This document shows positions 20,576-31,960 of a stretch of DNA of 64,000 bases, in pieces. The notes beneath the pieces are model-generated. The model was given only the letters and a program-made list of their open reading frames with translations, did not search any database and was not told the DNA's origin. A program made the translations under genes and the position numbers. The stretch's first letter is position 1. Each line of letters opens with the position of its first letter. The DNA lies in contig CM066031.1 of the NCBI GenBank assembly GCA_033557465.1, positions 1,444,728,163 to 1,444,792,162 of the forward strand. The letters run 5' to 3'. Source of the stretch: Ichthyophis bannanicus. Lineage: Eukaryota; Chordata; Amphibia; Gymnophiona; Ichthyophiidae.

Positions 20576-23424
20576 CTACAACAGTCCCCTTTTTACCTTT
20601 ATAGATCCTCTGTGTTTGTCCCATGCTTTTTTGAATTCAGTTACTGTCCTCATCTCTACCACCTCCACTGGGAGACTATTCCACGGATCCACTACTCTTT
20701 CCGTAAAGAAATATTTCCGCATATCACTCCTGAATCTATCTCCCTTCACCTTCATCCCATGTCCCCTCGTAGCAGAACTTGCTTTCAATTGAAAGAGGCT
20801 CTCACCCTGAACATTTATGCCATGGAGGTATTTAAACATCTCAATCATATCACCTCTATCCCGCCTTTCCTCTAAGGTGTACATATTAAGATCCTTAAGT
20901 CTGTCCTCATATGCTTTATAATGAAGACCACTAATCATTTCAGTAGCCACCCTCTGCACCGACTCCATCCTGTTCATATCCTTTTGAAGGTGCGGTCTCC
21001 AGAATTGCACACTATACTCCAAATGAGGTCGCACCAAAGACTTATACAGAGGCATTATCACCTCCTTTTTTCTGCTAGCCATTCCTCTCCGTATGCACCC
21101 AAGCATCCTTCTAGCTTTTGCCGTCACCTTTTCTACCTGTTTAGCTACTTTAAGATCATCGGACACAACCACGCCTATGTCCCGCTCTTCTTTAGTGGAC
21201 AAAAGTACTTCACCCCCTATACTATATTGCTCCCATGGATTGCTGCAGCCCAAATGCATGACCTTACATTTTTTAACATTAAATCCCAGCTGCCAAATTC
21301 TAGACCATTCTTCAAGCTTAGCTAGATCCCTCCTCATGTTATCTACACCTTCCTGGGTGTCTACTCTACTGCAGATTTTGGTATCATCCGCAAAGAGGCA
21401 AACCTTACCTGAAAGCCCTTCCGCTATATCACTAACAAAGATGTTAAAAAGAATCGGACCAAGGACAGATCCCTGGGGCACACCACTGGTAACATCCTTC
21501 TCCTCAGAGTGAGCTCCATTTACTTGTACTCTTTGTCGCCTCCCACCCGACCAATTTCTAACCCAAGCAGTAACTTTAGGGTCCATCCCTAGGGTGCTCA
21601 GTTTGTTTATAAGTCGCCTGTGAGGAACAGTGTCAAAGGCTTTACTGAAATCTAAATACACCACATCTAGGGCTCTCCCTCAGTCCAACTCCCTGGTCAC
21701 CCAGTCAAAGAAATCAATCAGATTTGTCTGACAAGACCTGCCTCTGGTGAATCCATGCTGCCTCGGATCCTGTAATCTGCTGGACTCCAGAAACCTCGCT
21801 ATTTTCTCTTTCAGTAGCGTTTCCAATAATTTACTCACCACCGAAGTTAAACTAACCGGTCTGTAGTTTTCAACCACATCCTTACTTTCGTTTTTGTGTA
21901 AAGGCACCACATGAGCCTCTCTCCAGTCCTTTGGCACCACTCCCAACTCCAACGAGACACTGTAAAGGTCAGTCAGTGGAGATGCTCGAACGTTCCCAAG
22001 TTCCCTCAGTATTCTCGGGTGTATCCCATCCGGTCCCATCGCTTTGTCTACTTTAAGTTGAGATAGTTTCTCACAAATACAGTCTTTTAAAAATTGTTCA
22101 TGATGTCCTTTGCTTCTGTTCCTATTTGTGGGTGTTTTCTGAGGTCCTGCTCCTGGTTCTTCATCTGTGAACACAGAACAAAAATATTTGTTAAGCAATT
22201 CCGCTTTATCCTTATCAGCTTCTACATATTCCTCCCCTGCACCCTTGAGTCTGACAATACCACTCTTGCCCTTCCTCTTCTCACTAATATATCTGAAAAA
22301 TGTCTTATCCCCCCATTTTATTGCATTGGCTGTTTCCTCCTCCTTTTGAATCTTTGCCTTCTTAACTACTGTGCTAGCTTCTCTAAGTTTTTCCAAATAC
22401 AGATGCCTGTCTTCCTCTCTCTGTGATCTCTTGTATTTCATGAAGGCCTCCCTCTTTTTCTTCACTTTTTCAGCTACTTCTTTCGAAAACCATAGCGGTC
22501 TCCTTTTCCTTTTACCTTTATTTACCATTTTAACAAAAAGGTTGGTTGCTCTTAAAATATCCCCTTTCGGTTTTTCCCACTGTTTTTCTACATCCCTCAG
22601 CTGTTCACATCCAACTAACGACTCCCTGAGATATTGGCCCATCTTCGCAAAGTTAGTCTTCCTAAAGTCTAAGATCCCGCCTTTGAATGGATTCTAACAG
22701 TCTTAGTCCTAATACTGAACCACACCATCTGGTGATCACTGAATGCAAAATGATCTCCCACTACAACATCAGAAACACTTTCACCATTGGTAAGCACCAA
22801 GTCCAGTATGGCCCCTTCACGTGTGGGGTCTGTTACCAATTGCCCGAATAGTTCTCCCTGTAGAGAATCCAGGATCTCCTTACTTCTAGATGATACTGCA
22901 GCAGGAATGTGCCAATCAACATCTGGCATATTGAAATCTCCTATCAGTAGCACGTCCCCTTTTCTAGCAACGCTGCGCATGTCTTCAATTAACTCTCTGT
23001 CCACCTCTTCCTCTTGTGAGGGAGGTCTGTATATCACACCAATGTAAATAGATTTCTCTTTCCCTCTTTCTAGTTTAACCCACAATGTCTCCCCTCTCCC
23101 TTTTAAGCTCTGTAATTCCAAAGCTTTAATAGTAGTTTTTACATATAGTGCCACTCCTCCTCCCCTGCTTCCTACCCTGTCCTTTCTGAATAAAGTATAG
23201 CCAGGTATAGTTACATCCCAATCATGGTTTTCTGTGAACCATGTTTCTGTATCCAAGTCAGCCACTCCCACCAAAGCTTCAACATCAGGGATCTTATTTC
23301 CCATGCTACGGGCATTTATACACACTGCTTTCCATATGTTACCCCTGTTACCCATTTCCATAAAGTTATTTAATGTATCACCTACCTGGGGGCTTTCACT
23401 TACCTGGGGGCTTTCTTCACCCAT
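20576..23424 (-). pseudogene. CR1-B ORF2: endonuclease and reverse transcriptase, three open blocks
   Basis: ORF2 nicks DNA and copies the element RNA at the nick. The first block (23424-22669) is an APE-type endonuclease with INARSMGNK, ETWFTENHD, VIYRPPS, GDFNMPDVDW and FSDHQMVW. A frameshift near 22660 leads to 22642-21680, the linker and start of the reverse transcriptase (DKAMGPDGIHPRILREL, NYRPVSLTS, QHGFTRGRSC). After TGA at about 21680 the same frame continues as 21664-20576 with YLDFSKAFDTVPH, GVPQGSVLGPILFN and CLFADDTKI. The original start is taken as ATG 23424, just after ORF1. Two lesions make it non-functional. Confidence 0.92.
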
Positions 23425-23435
23425 CCCCAACGAAT

Positions 23436-24380
23436 CTAGTTTAAAGCCCTCTTCAGTAGATTAGCCAGTCTACTACTGAAGACGCGTTGACCTTTCTTGG
23501 ACAGATGGATGCCATCTCTGCTCTGCAACCCTTGGAACAGCATCCCATGGTCTAGGAAACCAAAACGCTCTCGATGACACCATCCACGCAGCCATGCATT
23601 CATCTCCAGGATGCGAGCCTCTCTGCCTTGGCCTTTACCCTCAACAGGGAGGATTGAAGAGAACACCACCTGTGCACCTAACTGCTTCACCCTCTGTCCC
23701 AGAGCCATGAAGTCACTTTTGATACGTTCCGAGGTATACCTGGCAGTATCATTTGTTCCAACATGGATTAGCAACATTGGGTAATAGTCAGTGGGCTTGA
23801 TGAGTCTCGGCAAACTCTCCGTAACATCTTGGATTTTGGCACCAAGCAGACAGCATACCTCTCTGGACATCAAGTCTGGTCGGCAGATGGACGCCTCAGT
23901 ACCCCTCAGAAGAGAGTCTTCAACCACCACTACCCTTCATTTCCTTGTGGTCACTGATTCTGCAACTTTGGGGTACTTGAGCTCTTGTTCTTCCCTTTCC
24001 AGGGATGCTTTCACCTCCTCCACTTCCAGGGCTGCATAATGGTTCTTCAATTCAAGGGCTGGAGAAGTTGGATCAGTGATTTTGCAGGCCCTGGTGACTT
24101 GTGTCCAACCATCGACATTCTGTTGGCACCCATCTTCTCCTCTGCTGGAGAGCTTGGTTGCTGCAAGAAGCATCTCATCAATGTACTTCTCACTGTCTTG
24201 AATGCTCCTCAGCCTCGCCACCTCCTCTCTGAGTTCCTCCACTTGTTTCCTCAGAGCTTCAGCATGCAGGCACCCTGCACATGGAACCGGTCCTTCAACT
24301 GGCATTAGGACCTCTATCTGGACTGAGGCAGAAGCTGTAACGGGGGCAACAGCTTTAGCGATACGATTTTTCCCCGCCAT
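23436..24380 (-). pseudogene. CR1-B ORF1: coiled coil plus SGNH esterase-like protein
   Basis: CR1 ORF1 is thought to bind element RNA; its esterase domain has an uncertain role. The frame starts at ATG 24380. Residues about 30-75 are Leu/Glu-rich (RKQVEELREEVARLRS), forming a coiled coil after a C-x2-C pair (CAGCLHAE). TGA at 23939-23937 interrupts it, but the same frame resumes directly with the esterase. Block I reads VVEDSLLRG, block III is VGTNDTARY and block V is DGIHLSKKGQ. In block I the usual Gly before the catalytic Asp-Ser is Glu. About 315 codons in all. One stop only, so the copy is young. Confidence 0.88.
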
Positions 24381-24432
24381 TGTTCTGTTCGTGGAGCTTA
24401 GGTATTGTTGGTTGATCTGGAGAGCTCCTGTA

Positions 24433-24842
24433 GGAAAGTGGATGAACATGTGGGAGGCATTTGTACCAATGAACAGGGATGTGCCAATGTAAAATGGTGC
24501 AATGTTGGTTTGTGGCATAGGATGGGGAAGACTTGTCTTCCAGCAGAGCCAGAAGTGGCAGGATGAATACAGTGACAGGAGGACAGAGTAAGAGTGGTGA
24601 CGTGCAGGTCAGGCATAGGAGAGGCATGCACGAAGAGCCAAAATGCAGAAAACAGTACCAGTGTAGGCCATGGTGTAGCAGCTTGCACAAGAAGACATGA
24701 CTGCACACAGCTGACAAAGGCGGATGGATGGGTTGAAGGAAGGATGGTGGCTGAGAGAGGGTGGTATGGGCTAGAAGCATTGATGTGCCATAGGTGTCAT
24801 ACCCAATGTATTTGTATTGTGTGTGAAAATGTGCACTAGTGC
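24433..24842 (-). mobile_element. Foldback-related module, homologue of FB3 37800-38170
   Basis: Read on the minus strand it follows FB3 closely, with shared phrases such as CTGCATTTTGGCTCTTC, TCTGTCCTCCTGTCACTG and CCCCATCCTATGCCACA. It carries open frames of 102-169 codons that are Ser/Pro/Cys-rich and differ between the copies, so I do not treat them as genes. CR1-B interrupts it at 24432. Confidence 0.65.
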
Positions 24843-25077
24843 CACTTGGAAGGCCTGATAGCAACAGGATAAAATCAAAATAAACATCACTCTCTTATTT
24901 CTTAACAAATAGGGGTGGTCTACATGGAGTGGTGGGTACATGCCTAAACAATGGCATGGGGAGGGGTGACCTGCATGGAGTGGCAGATGCACCTACTCTT
25001 ACCGACTTGCTGGGCAGACTAGATGGACCATACTGGTCTTTATCTGCCGTCACTTACTATATTACTATGTTACTATT
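24843..25077 (+). mobile_element. CR1-3 3' end
   Basis: Ends in TTACTATATTACTATGTTACTA after CTGGGCAGACTAGATGGACC, a third CR1 tail type in this window (octamer TTACTATG). It matches the minus-strand copy at 31089-31497. Confidence 0.75.
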
Positions 25078-25468
25078 GTTTACGCCATCAAAATGTAATA
25101 AGATTAGGGGACATGCAATGAGGCTACAGTGTAATACATTTAATACTAATAAGAAAATATTTTTTCAGTCATCGCGCAATCAAACTCTGGAATTCATTAC
25201 TGGAAGATATAGTAAAAGCTGTTAGTGTAGCTGGGTTTAAAAAAGATTTGAACAAGTTCCTGGAGGAAAAGTCCATAAATCATTATTAAAGAGGACCCGA
25301 GATATCCACTGCTTGCCCCAATACAAGCATTGTGGAACCTGTGTGTCTTTTGGGGAAACTGCTAGGTACTTGTGACCTAAATTGGCCACTATTGGACACA
25401 GGATACAGGGCATGATGGACCTTGGTCTGACCCAGTATGGCATATTTTATGATCTTATGTTCTTATGT
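25078..25468 (+). mobile_element. CR1-C 3' fragment in FB2 right arm
   Basis: Begins in the ORF2 tail at the text equivalent to RKTRGHAM (GATTAGGGGACATGCAATGA) and ends with GATCTTATGTTCTTATG. The junction with the arm at 25468 (TACCACCTAGGCAG) is the same as in FB1 at 3747. The 5' part seen in the other two arms is missing and is replaced by CR1-3. Confidence 0.8.
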
Positions 25469-26651
25469 ACCACCTAGGCAGCTGCCTGGTTTTCCTGTGC
25501 ACCAGCAACCCCTACTGCATGACCCACGTGCCACCTCCTTGCCCCATTTGCACCATCAACATAGTGCCCTTTCATACTTGGGCATGATGCTGTTGCTGCT
25601 AATGGAGCACTACTATCACTGCTGGGGCTCCCCTGTTGGTGCATCACATTGCCGTTGCTGTGTGGTTGTTAAGTGCCGTCGAGTTGGTGTCAACTCATGA
25701 CAACCCTTTGGATTGTTGCCCTAAATTGTGTTTGGTTTTCAGTCAGGTGGCTCATTGTTGACAAACTGGCACCTGTAGCTGCTGTTATTGTATCGATCCA
25801 TCTCATTGCTGGCCTTCCTCTTTTGCGTTGACCTTCTGCTTTGCTAAGCATAATGTCTTTCTGTCATGATCTCTCTTTTACACCTGATGTGTCCAAAGTA
25901 TGAAAGTCAAAGTCTTGTCATCTGAGCTTCTAAAGAAAGCTTAGGTTTGATCTCCTCTAGTACTGACTGGTTTGTTCTTCGGGCAGTATTCATCGCCAAC
26001 AACATAATTCAAAGGCATCAATTTTCTTCCTGTCTATCTTTTTCACTGTGCAACCTTTGCTCTGTATGACATTATTGAAAATGCTATGGCTTGAACAAGT
26101 CAAATTTTTGTATGAAGAGAGACATCTCTGCTCTTGAGAATCTTGTCTAGGTCCTTCATAGCCATTCTGCCAACAGCAATGTGTCGTCGGATTTCTTGGC
26201 TGCTTGTTGCTCCTTTATTGATAGTTGATCTAAGTAGGTTAATGTCCACTATTTCAATTTCTTCTCCATCAACAATGAACTTATTGATTTTGCCAGTTGT
26301 CATGATCTTTGTCTTCTGTACATTAAAGTGCAGGCCCATTTTAAGACATTTAAATAGGCTCTCTCCCCTCTAAACTTCTAAAACTTTCTGCAAAGTTTTA
26401 CTTGGTGCTGGGGTTCCCAGAGTTAAAGGGCTTTAAGACACATTGCGTAACATGTGTTAAGGGAACACACGCTGTTTACGCCCACTCTCTGCTCTGTTAA
26501 TGCCCACTCTCCGCCTATTGTGCTCTTAACACTGCTGGTGACTTTAACGCCCGTTAAAGCGGCTTTTTTGTCGTGTTAAGGGCACAAGGGTGCCAATAAC
26601 AGGCATCAACAGCACACTGGTTCCCTTAACACCCTTTAGTAATCATACCCC
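25469..26651 (-). mobile_element. FB2 right arm with RTE insertion
   Basis: It is the inverted counterpart of 12876-13302. It starts with ACCACCTAGGCAGCTGCC, continues through the TAATGGAGCACTACTATCAC text, and resumes after the RTE at 26344. The tip (inverted GGGGTATGATTACTAAAGGG) ends at 26651 and is followed by TTA. Confidence 0.75.
25653..26343 (-). pseudogene. RTE-clade LINE 3' part (BovB-like)
   Basis: The minus-strand frame 26339-26100 reads like the RTE polymerase tail: FIVDGEEIEIVD, INKGATSSQEIRRHI and RMAMKDLDKILKSRDVSLHTKI. The 3' end carries GACGGCACTTAACAACC after the inverted GTCGAGTTGGTGTCAACTCA motif that is characteristic of BovB/RTE ends. Frames are broken. It interrupts the FB2 arm between CACATTGC and GACATTT. 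Confidence 0.88.
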
Positions 26652-27429
26652 TTAGTTTTTTTATTCTAAAAATGATCATATTTTAATATTGGTTTTAAAT
26701 ATTGAAGTCATCCCATTTGGTTTGACCAATCATGTTTTAGTTCAATTTTCTCTTATAGCAGCCTCCCCTTTTAAAAAAATGGGTCACAGTAAATTAATTT
26801 AAGTTTTGGAATATGGAAAACCCTAAATTGTTTTAATTGTGGGAAGTTAAGATTGATTATGTAGGATTCTTATCGGAAGTGGTTTTAAACTAGAATCAGA
26901 CATTTACAAATATGTATAATCTGATGGACCTGGAGAAATCTCATTTGATGGGTAGACCTGGGATTTCTTCATTCTTTAACTCCTTATTGCATGAGATGTA
27001 GGCCTGTAATAGACCAGCAACGTTTGACTTTGAAGCCCAATAAGTTGAATATTTAACCTGGATAAAAGTTGATAAAATTGCATTTATAAATTCTAAATAC
27101 TCTTTTTTTCAGTTGGCTATTATTTAGACATTTAGCAGTTCTTGAGAACAGTTTCCTTGGTGAAAGGCTTCTTCTCACCTTTACCTTGTTTATGAGCCTC
27201 TTTTTATTCATGGTTAGAGTATAATGCATTTGCAGAGTTTTCATTAATATAATTTTGAGTCTTCGACAAAGGTGAGCATTGGCAGAGAGTAGTTGGAGGC
27301 CAAGGGTCTGTTATGGTACTTCTCCAGTTGAAGATCTGATTGCAGATTGTTAAGTGAGGACAAGACAGTTTCCCTGTTGGAAGAATTCTGGAGCTGCTGC
27401 AAAGGTTAAGAGTTTACATCAGGCATGGA
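26652..27429. other. Unassigned AT-rich spacer
   Basis: Nothing recognisable; only short open frames without motifs. Confidence 0.4.
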
Positions 27430-28177
27430 CATAGTATTTTTAAATACTACTGCTACAACTACTGAACATTTGTATAGTGCTTCAAGACATACCCAGCGCT
27501 GCATAAACACATATAAAAGATGGTCCTTTCTCATCAGAGCTTATAATCTAGTTAAAACAGACAACCAAGTAGCTGTAGACATGGGATACATCTAGGGGAA
27601 ATTGTAAGGTAACACAAAGGAGGTAAGTCAATATTCGAAGGCGGCAGTGAAGAGGTGAGTTTTCAGCCTGGATTTGAAAAGGGTAGAGAAGGTGCCTGAT
27701 GTACAGACTCAGATAATTTGTTCCAGCATAAGGAGCAGCAAGGTGATAGGAGTAAAGTCTGAAGTTAGCAATAGAAGAGAAGCGCAGAGATAGAAGTGAT
27801 TTGCCAGAAGAGCAGAGTGTCCAAGGAGGGGCGTAGGGAAAGATAAGAGAGGAAAGGTAGTGAGGAGCTGCAGAATGAATAGATTTATAGGTCAGCAGGA
27901 GAAGTTTGAACTGGATGAGGAAATGAATAGGGAGCCAATAAAGTGACTTGAGAAGAGGGGTAATATGAGTTTGACGAGGCTGGCAGAAGATTAGCCGTGT
28001 AGCAGAGTTGAAGGTGAGAGAGATGATTCAGAGAGAGACTAGCAAAGAGTAGATTGCTATAGTCTAGATGGGAGGTGACTAAAGAGTGGATAAGTGTGTT
28101 AGTAGTGTGTTCAGAAAGGAATGGGTGAATTTTGTTGATATTATAGAGAAAGAAACGGCAGGTTTTAGCTATCAGTT

Positions 28178-28232
28178 TGACCCGGTGAAAAGCGGGATAT
28201 AAATACAGTTAAATAAATATAAATAAATAAAA
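28178..28232 (+). mobile_element. 55-bp SINE/LINE 3'-end insertion with target duplication
   Basis: TGACCCGGTGAAAAGCGGGATATAA followed by AAATAAATA repeats, flanked by the 7-bp direct repeat ATCAGTT (28171-28177 and 28233-28239). It is only the extreme 3' end of an element, yet it has a clean target duplication, so it is a severely 5'-truncated insertion. Confidence 0.8.
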
Positions 28233-28888
28233 ATCAGTTGGATGTGTGTGGAGAAGGAGAGAGAGAAGTCCAAGACGATCCCAAGATTGTGAGCTAAGGG
28301 GACAGGGAGGAGTAGAAAGTTATCCACAGAGACTGAGAAAGGAGGAAGGGGAGAGGAAGGTTTAAGGGAAAAATAAGAAGCTCAATTTTGGCCATGTTCA
28401 ATTTCAAGCAGTGATGAGACATCCAAGCAGCAATGTCAGAAAGGCAGGAAGAGATTCTGGCCTGGTTACCAGAGACATTTCAGGTGTAGAGGGGTAGATC
28501 TGGGAGTCATGAATGTAAAGATGGCACTAAAATCCATGGGAAGAGATGAGTGCACCAAGGGACTGGGTATAGAGAGAGAAAAGGAGTGGAAGAAAGACAG
28601 ATCTTTGGGGTACATCAAAGAGAGTGGGATAGCTGTAGAGGAGGATCCACCAGAACAAACACTGAAAGAGCGATGGGAGAGATAAGAAGAGAACCAGGAT
28701 AGCACAGAGCCCTTAAAACCAAGCAAGGATAAGTTATCGAGGAGAAGGTTGTGGCCAACAATGTCAAAAGCAGCAGAAAGGTCAAGAAGGATGAGGATCG
28801 AGTAAAGGCCCTTGGATTTAGCCAGGAACAGGTCGCTGGAGCCTTTGGCACAGGTGCTTCAGTAGAATGTAAAAGACAAAAGCCAGGA

Positions 28889-29179
28889 GTGGAGGAGTGG
28901 CCTAGTGGTTGGGGCAAGGTACTTCAGGCCGGAAGGTCGGGGGTTCAAATCCCACTAGAGGACAGCAACCTTGGGCCGGAAGGACTGGGGTTTCTAGTCC
29001 CACAGGTGCTCCTTGTGGTCTTGGGCAAGCCACTTAACCCTCCATAGCCCATGTTCCCTGTAAAATAGTTATCTCCAAGTTATAATGCCCTGTTCAATGT
29101 AATTTCAGTTTGTTCAATGTAAACCGCACTGATGCAGAATAGCGCGGTATATAAGAGAATGTAAATAAATAAATAAAAT
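28889..29179 (+). mobile_element. SINE-1, second copy, inside L2
   Basis: Box A TGGCCTAGTGG and box B GGTTCAAATCC are intact. The tail reads GTAAACCGCACTGATGCAGA and GCGGTATATAAGAG, followed by AAATAAATAAA. Imperfect flanking words (TAGAATGTAAAAGA and TAGATTGTAAAGGA) may be its target duplication. Confidence 0.85.
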
Positions 29180-29955
29180 AGATTGTAAAGGATCCAAGAG
29201 GACTTGAGAGGAGAGAAAGTCAAGGCAAAAGTGGTGAACCGCACATTCAAATAGTTCAGAAATAAAGGGGAAGAGGAAGATGGGTCGATAGTTAGAAGGA
29301 CAGGTAGAGTCTAGTGTGGGCTTTTTGAGGAGAGGTGCAGCCATAGCATGCTTGAAGGCTGCAGGGACAGTTGCAGTGGAGACCAATAGGTTGAGACTAT
29401 GAGAGATGGAAGGGACAACAGTGGAAGGGATGGAGTTTAGCAGATGGGTGGGAATAGGATCAGAGGAGCAGGTAGTGAGTTTGAAGGAGGAAAGAAGGTG
29501 TGTGATTTCCTCCTCAGAAGATCATAGAAAAGGAAGAGAGGGTAGCAGAGGTGGGGGGGAGGAGAGAGAATCTTGGAAGTCCATACCAGATGTATTCCAC
29601 ATATTAAAAAGAGCAGAGGGAAGGTCAATTGACAGCCAGCATGGATAAAGATGAGGTAAAAGAATCAATTAGCCAAAAGAACATCTTTCAATAAATGGAA
29701 AAAGAATCCAAATGAAGAAAATAGGAAACAGCATAAGCACTGACAGGTTAGATGCAAGGCATTGATAACAAGAATAAAAATAATTTGAAAAGAAGCTTGC
29801 TGAAGCAGCAAAAACTCATAATACAAACTTTTTCAGGTACATTCAAATCAAGAAGCCTAAGAGGGAATCAGTTGGACCACTAGATGAACGAGTGGTAAAA
29901 GGGATACTCAGGGAGGACAAGGCCATATCTGAGAGATGTGAAGACAAATTTTAGA

Positions 29956-30898
29956 TAGCATGTGCAGCTCAGAATTAGCAAGCTGAGGTCAGGACATACA
30001 CAATTCTGAGGGATTTTTAGAAAAGTCTCTGCCTAACGTGAAGCCTTTTCTAAAATACATATAAGGATGTGCAGGCATGCACATGTATTTGCCAATACGT
30101 AGAGCTGGAAGAGCCATTTTACAAATCTACACATGGGAAAATTCAGCAGAGGCAACTCAGCAGCTTATTTGTGTTTGCGCTTTCATGTGTAAATTGGCAT
30201 TTTGTAACCTACACTTGTAAGTTGGTATTTTCAAACCTATACATATAAATTTTCCCAATTAAATACAGAGGCTGTTATCATTTCAATTTGGGGAAAGAGA
30301 TAAATAACAGAGGATTAAGGAACAGCTGTAAATCCTGATGTGGACAATTTTGGTCATACCTGTGCATTGCCTAAAGAAAGTGAGGAATACACATGTAGAT
30401 TTTTGATCTAAGAACATAAGAACATAAGATATGCCATACTGGGTCAGACCAAGGTCCATCAAGCCCAGTATTCTGTTTCCAACAGTGGCCAATCTAGGTC
30501 ATATGTACCTAGCAGTTTCCCCAAGAGACACAAGTTCCACAATGCTTGTACTGGGTCAAGCATTGATATCTTCAGTCACTTCTTAATAATGGTTTATGGA
30601 CCTTTCCTCCAGGAACTTGTCCAAACCTTTTTTAAACCCAGCTACACTAACAGCCTTTACTACATCCTCCGATAACAAATTCCAGAGTTTGATTACACGT
30701 TGAGTGAAAAAATATTTTCTTTTATTAGTCTTAAATCTGCCCAGGCTACACACTAACTATACCTCTGACATGCCCCATGAAATTTCTACACATTATGGAC
30801 ATCCACATGTAAATTTAGCCCTTACTAAAATCAAATATTTCCACATGTAAATGCCAGAGTTTCATGTAGAAATTGCAAATAGGGCTGCTAAAATAACC
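29956..30898. mobile_element. Insertion of unknown class, itself holding a CR1-C end
   Basis: It separates two adjacent parts of the CR1-C ORF2. The unnamed part repeats words such as ACATGTAAAT, ACACATGTAGAT and TGTGTAAATTGGCAT and encodes nothing; it may be a short non-autonomous DNA element. The CR1-C solo end occupies 30412-30736. Confidence 0.5.
30412..30736 (-). mobile_element. CR1-C 3' end, solo
   Basis: Begins with AAGAACATAAGAACATAAG (inverted TTCTTATG octamers) and runs through the conserved tail to CGTTGAGTGAAAAAATATT. Only the tail and the last ORF2 codons remain. Confidence 0.88.
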
Positions 30899-31088
30899 TT
30901 CTAGATGAATTCTTTCTTTCAGCCCTTACCGAGGAAGGGAGCTACTGATGCCCGAAATAGTGATGGTTCCAATGAACTGAAACAAATCTTACTGAGCCTA
31001 AAAAATGTAAGAGGGCAAATTGACAAACTAAAAGGTGGAAAAACACTTGGATTAGATGGTATACACTCAAGTCCACCGAAAGAACTTA

Positions 31089-31497
31089 CATAGTAACATA
31101 GTAAATGACAGCAGATAAAGACCAGTTTGGTCCATCTAGTCTGCCCAGTAAGATGGCAAGAGTAGGTGCACCTGCCGCTCTGTGCAGGCCACCCCTCCCC
31201 AAGTCTTTGTTTAGCGGTGAACCCACCACTCCATTTAGGACACCTCTATTTGTTGAGAAATTAGATGGTTCAGTTTATTTTGTTTTTATCCTGTTGCTGT
31301 AAAGGGATCTACTGTGTCTGTCCCATGCCATTTTGAATTCCGTCACCGTGTTTGCCCCCACCACTTCCATCGGGAGGATATTCCAAGCTTCCACCACCCT
31401 TTCAGTGAAAAGTATTTCCTGACATTGCCCCTCAATCTACCACCTTGCAGCCTCATGTTATGCCCTCTAGTTTTACCGCTTTCCCGTCTTTGGAAGA
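31089..31497 (-). mobile_element. CR1-3 3' end, nested in CR1-C
   Basis: Starts with CATAGTAACATAGTAAATGA, the inverted TTACTATG octamer tail, then CATCTAGTCTGCCCAGTAAG. The coding tail toward 31497 is equivalent to CR1 LFQRRESGKTRGHN-type text and is heavily decayed. It splits the host CR1-C at KEL / ELKTEI. Confidence 0.8.
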
Positions 31498-31637
31498 GGG
31501 AACATATGGAACTAAAAACTGAAATTGCAGATGTACACTTAGGTACTATTAGTTCTGTAATTCGTAACTTATCATTAAAATCGTCTACAGTACCTGAAGA
31601 TTAATGGGTGGCCTATATAACACAACTTTTTAACTTT

Positions 31638-31960
31638 GTAAGAAAGGAAATCTGGGAAGTCGTCATGCTGTCTACAGAGGGCTATGAAACTGTTAACCTC
31701 ACTTGTCATTGCTCTTGCTCCATCAGTAGTGATGGAAACAAGTTTATGCAATGGAAGATTACACTTTTGGGTGGAAAATCAGCATCAAACTTATTGCTAT
31801 GCAGAGCCTTATAATGACGTTCCAGATTACCCTTTTTGGGCAAGGATACTGGGGCGTAACAAATTAGACAACAACACTTGTCTTTCACCATGATGAAGAA
31901 GTAGTCCATTTCCCATTCAGCATAAAAGTGGTAGGTTTTGCTATTCTTTGGAACACTCAT
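31638..31960 (-). pseudogene. hAT3 transposase remnant
   Basis: The start MSVPK(N/K)SKTYHF and the zinc finger (CCCLIC … HYKALHS) are present. The frame then jumps across the 520-bp deletion into the region equivalent to NLPLHRLVSITTDGAR. It ends near the FPDFLSY block. At 31670-31668 the codon is CAG, whereas hAT1 and hAT2 have TAG there. It cannot encode a working enzyme. Confidence 0.88.

Larger units (their letters stand above)
20505..24432 (-). mobile_element. CR1-B LINE, nearly full length (about 3.9 kb)
   Basis: Read on the minus strand it has a short 5' leader (24432-24381), ORF1, ORF2 and a 3' tail made of TTTCTATG-type octamers ending at about 20505. That tail style, the FADD-box reverse transcriptase and the esterase in ORF1 identify the CR1 clade. 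It lies between the FB5 arm and a foldback-related module. The 5' junction at 24432 follows text related to FB3. Confidence 0.9.
27430..29644 (-). pseudogene. L2 LINE, ORF2 reverse transcriptase remnant
   Basis: On the minus strand the frames read as an L2 polymerase: LGFKGSVLSWFSSYLSHRSFSV, then VGGSSSTAIPLSL-like text and FTFMTPRSTPLHL-like text from broken frames. Upstream blocks include KHAMAAPLLKKPTLD and PSNYRPI. The 3' end near 27440-27500 has CATTTGTATAGTGCTTCAAG and CAGCGCTGCA, typical of L2 tails in amphibian-like genomes. Two SINE insertions (28178-28232 and 28889-29179) interrupt it. Many stops and shifts make it an old copy. Confidence 0.85.
29645..31637 (+). pseudogene. CR1-C ORF2 remnant, interrupted twice
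   Basis: Segments 29645-29955, 30899-31088 and 31498-31637 align in order with the ORF2 of the CR1-C at 49787-52738. Landmarks are KRTSFNKWKKNPNEENRKQ, KPKRESVGPLDERVVKGIL, TLGLDGIHSSPPKEL and ELKTEIADVH with SLKSSTVPED. Between them lie an insert (29956-30898) and a CR1-3 (31089-31497). It ends at the broken edge of hAT3. Frames are damaged throughout. Confidence 0.85.

Noticed and set aside
20612..21512. Open frames on the plus strand across CR1-B
   Set aside because: They are antisense shadows of the reverse transcriptase frame.
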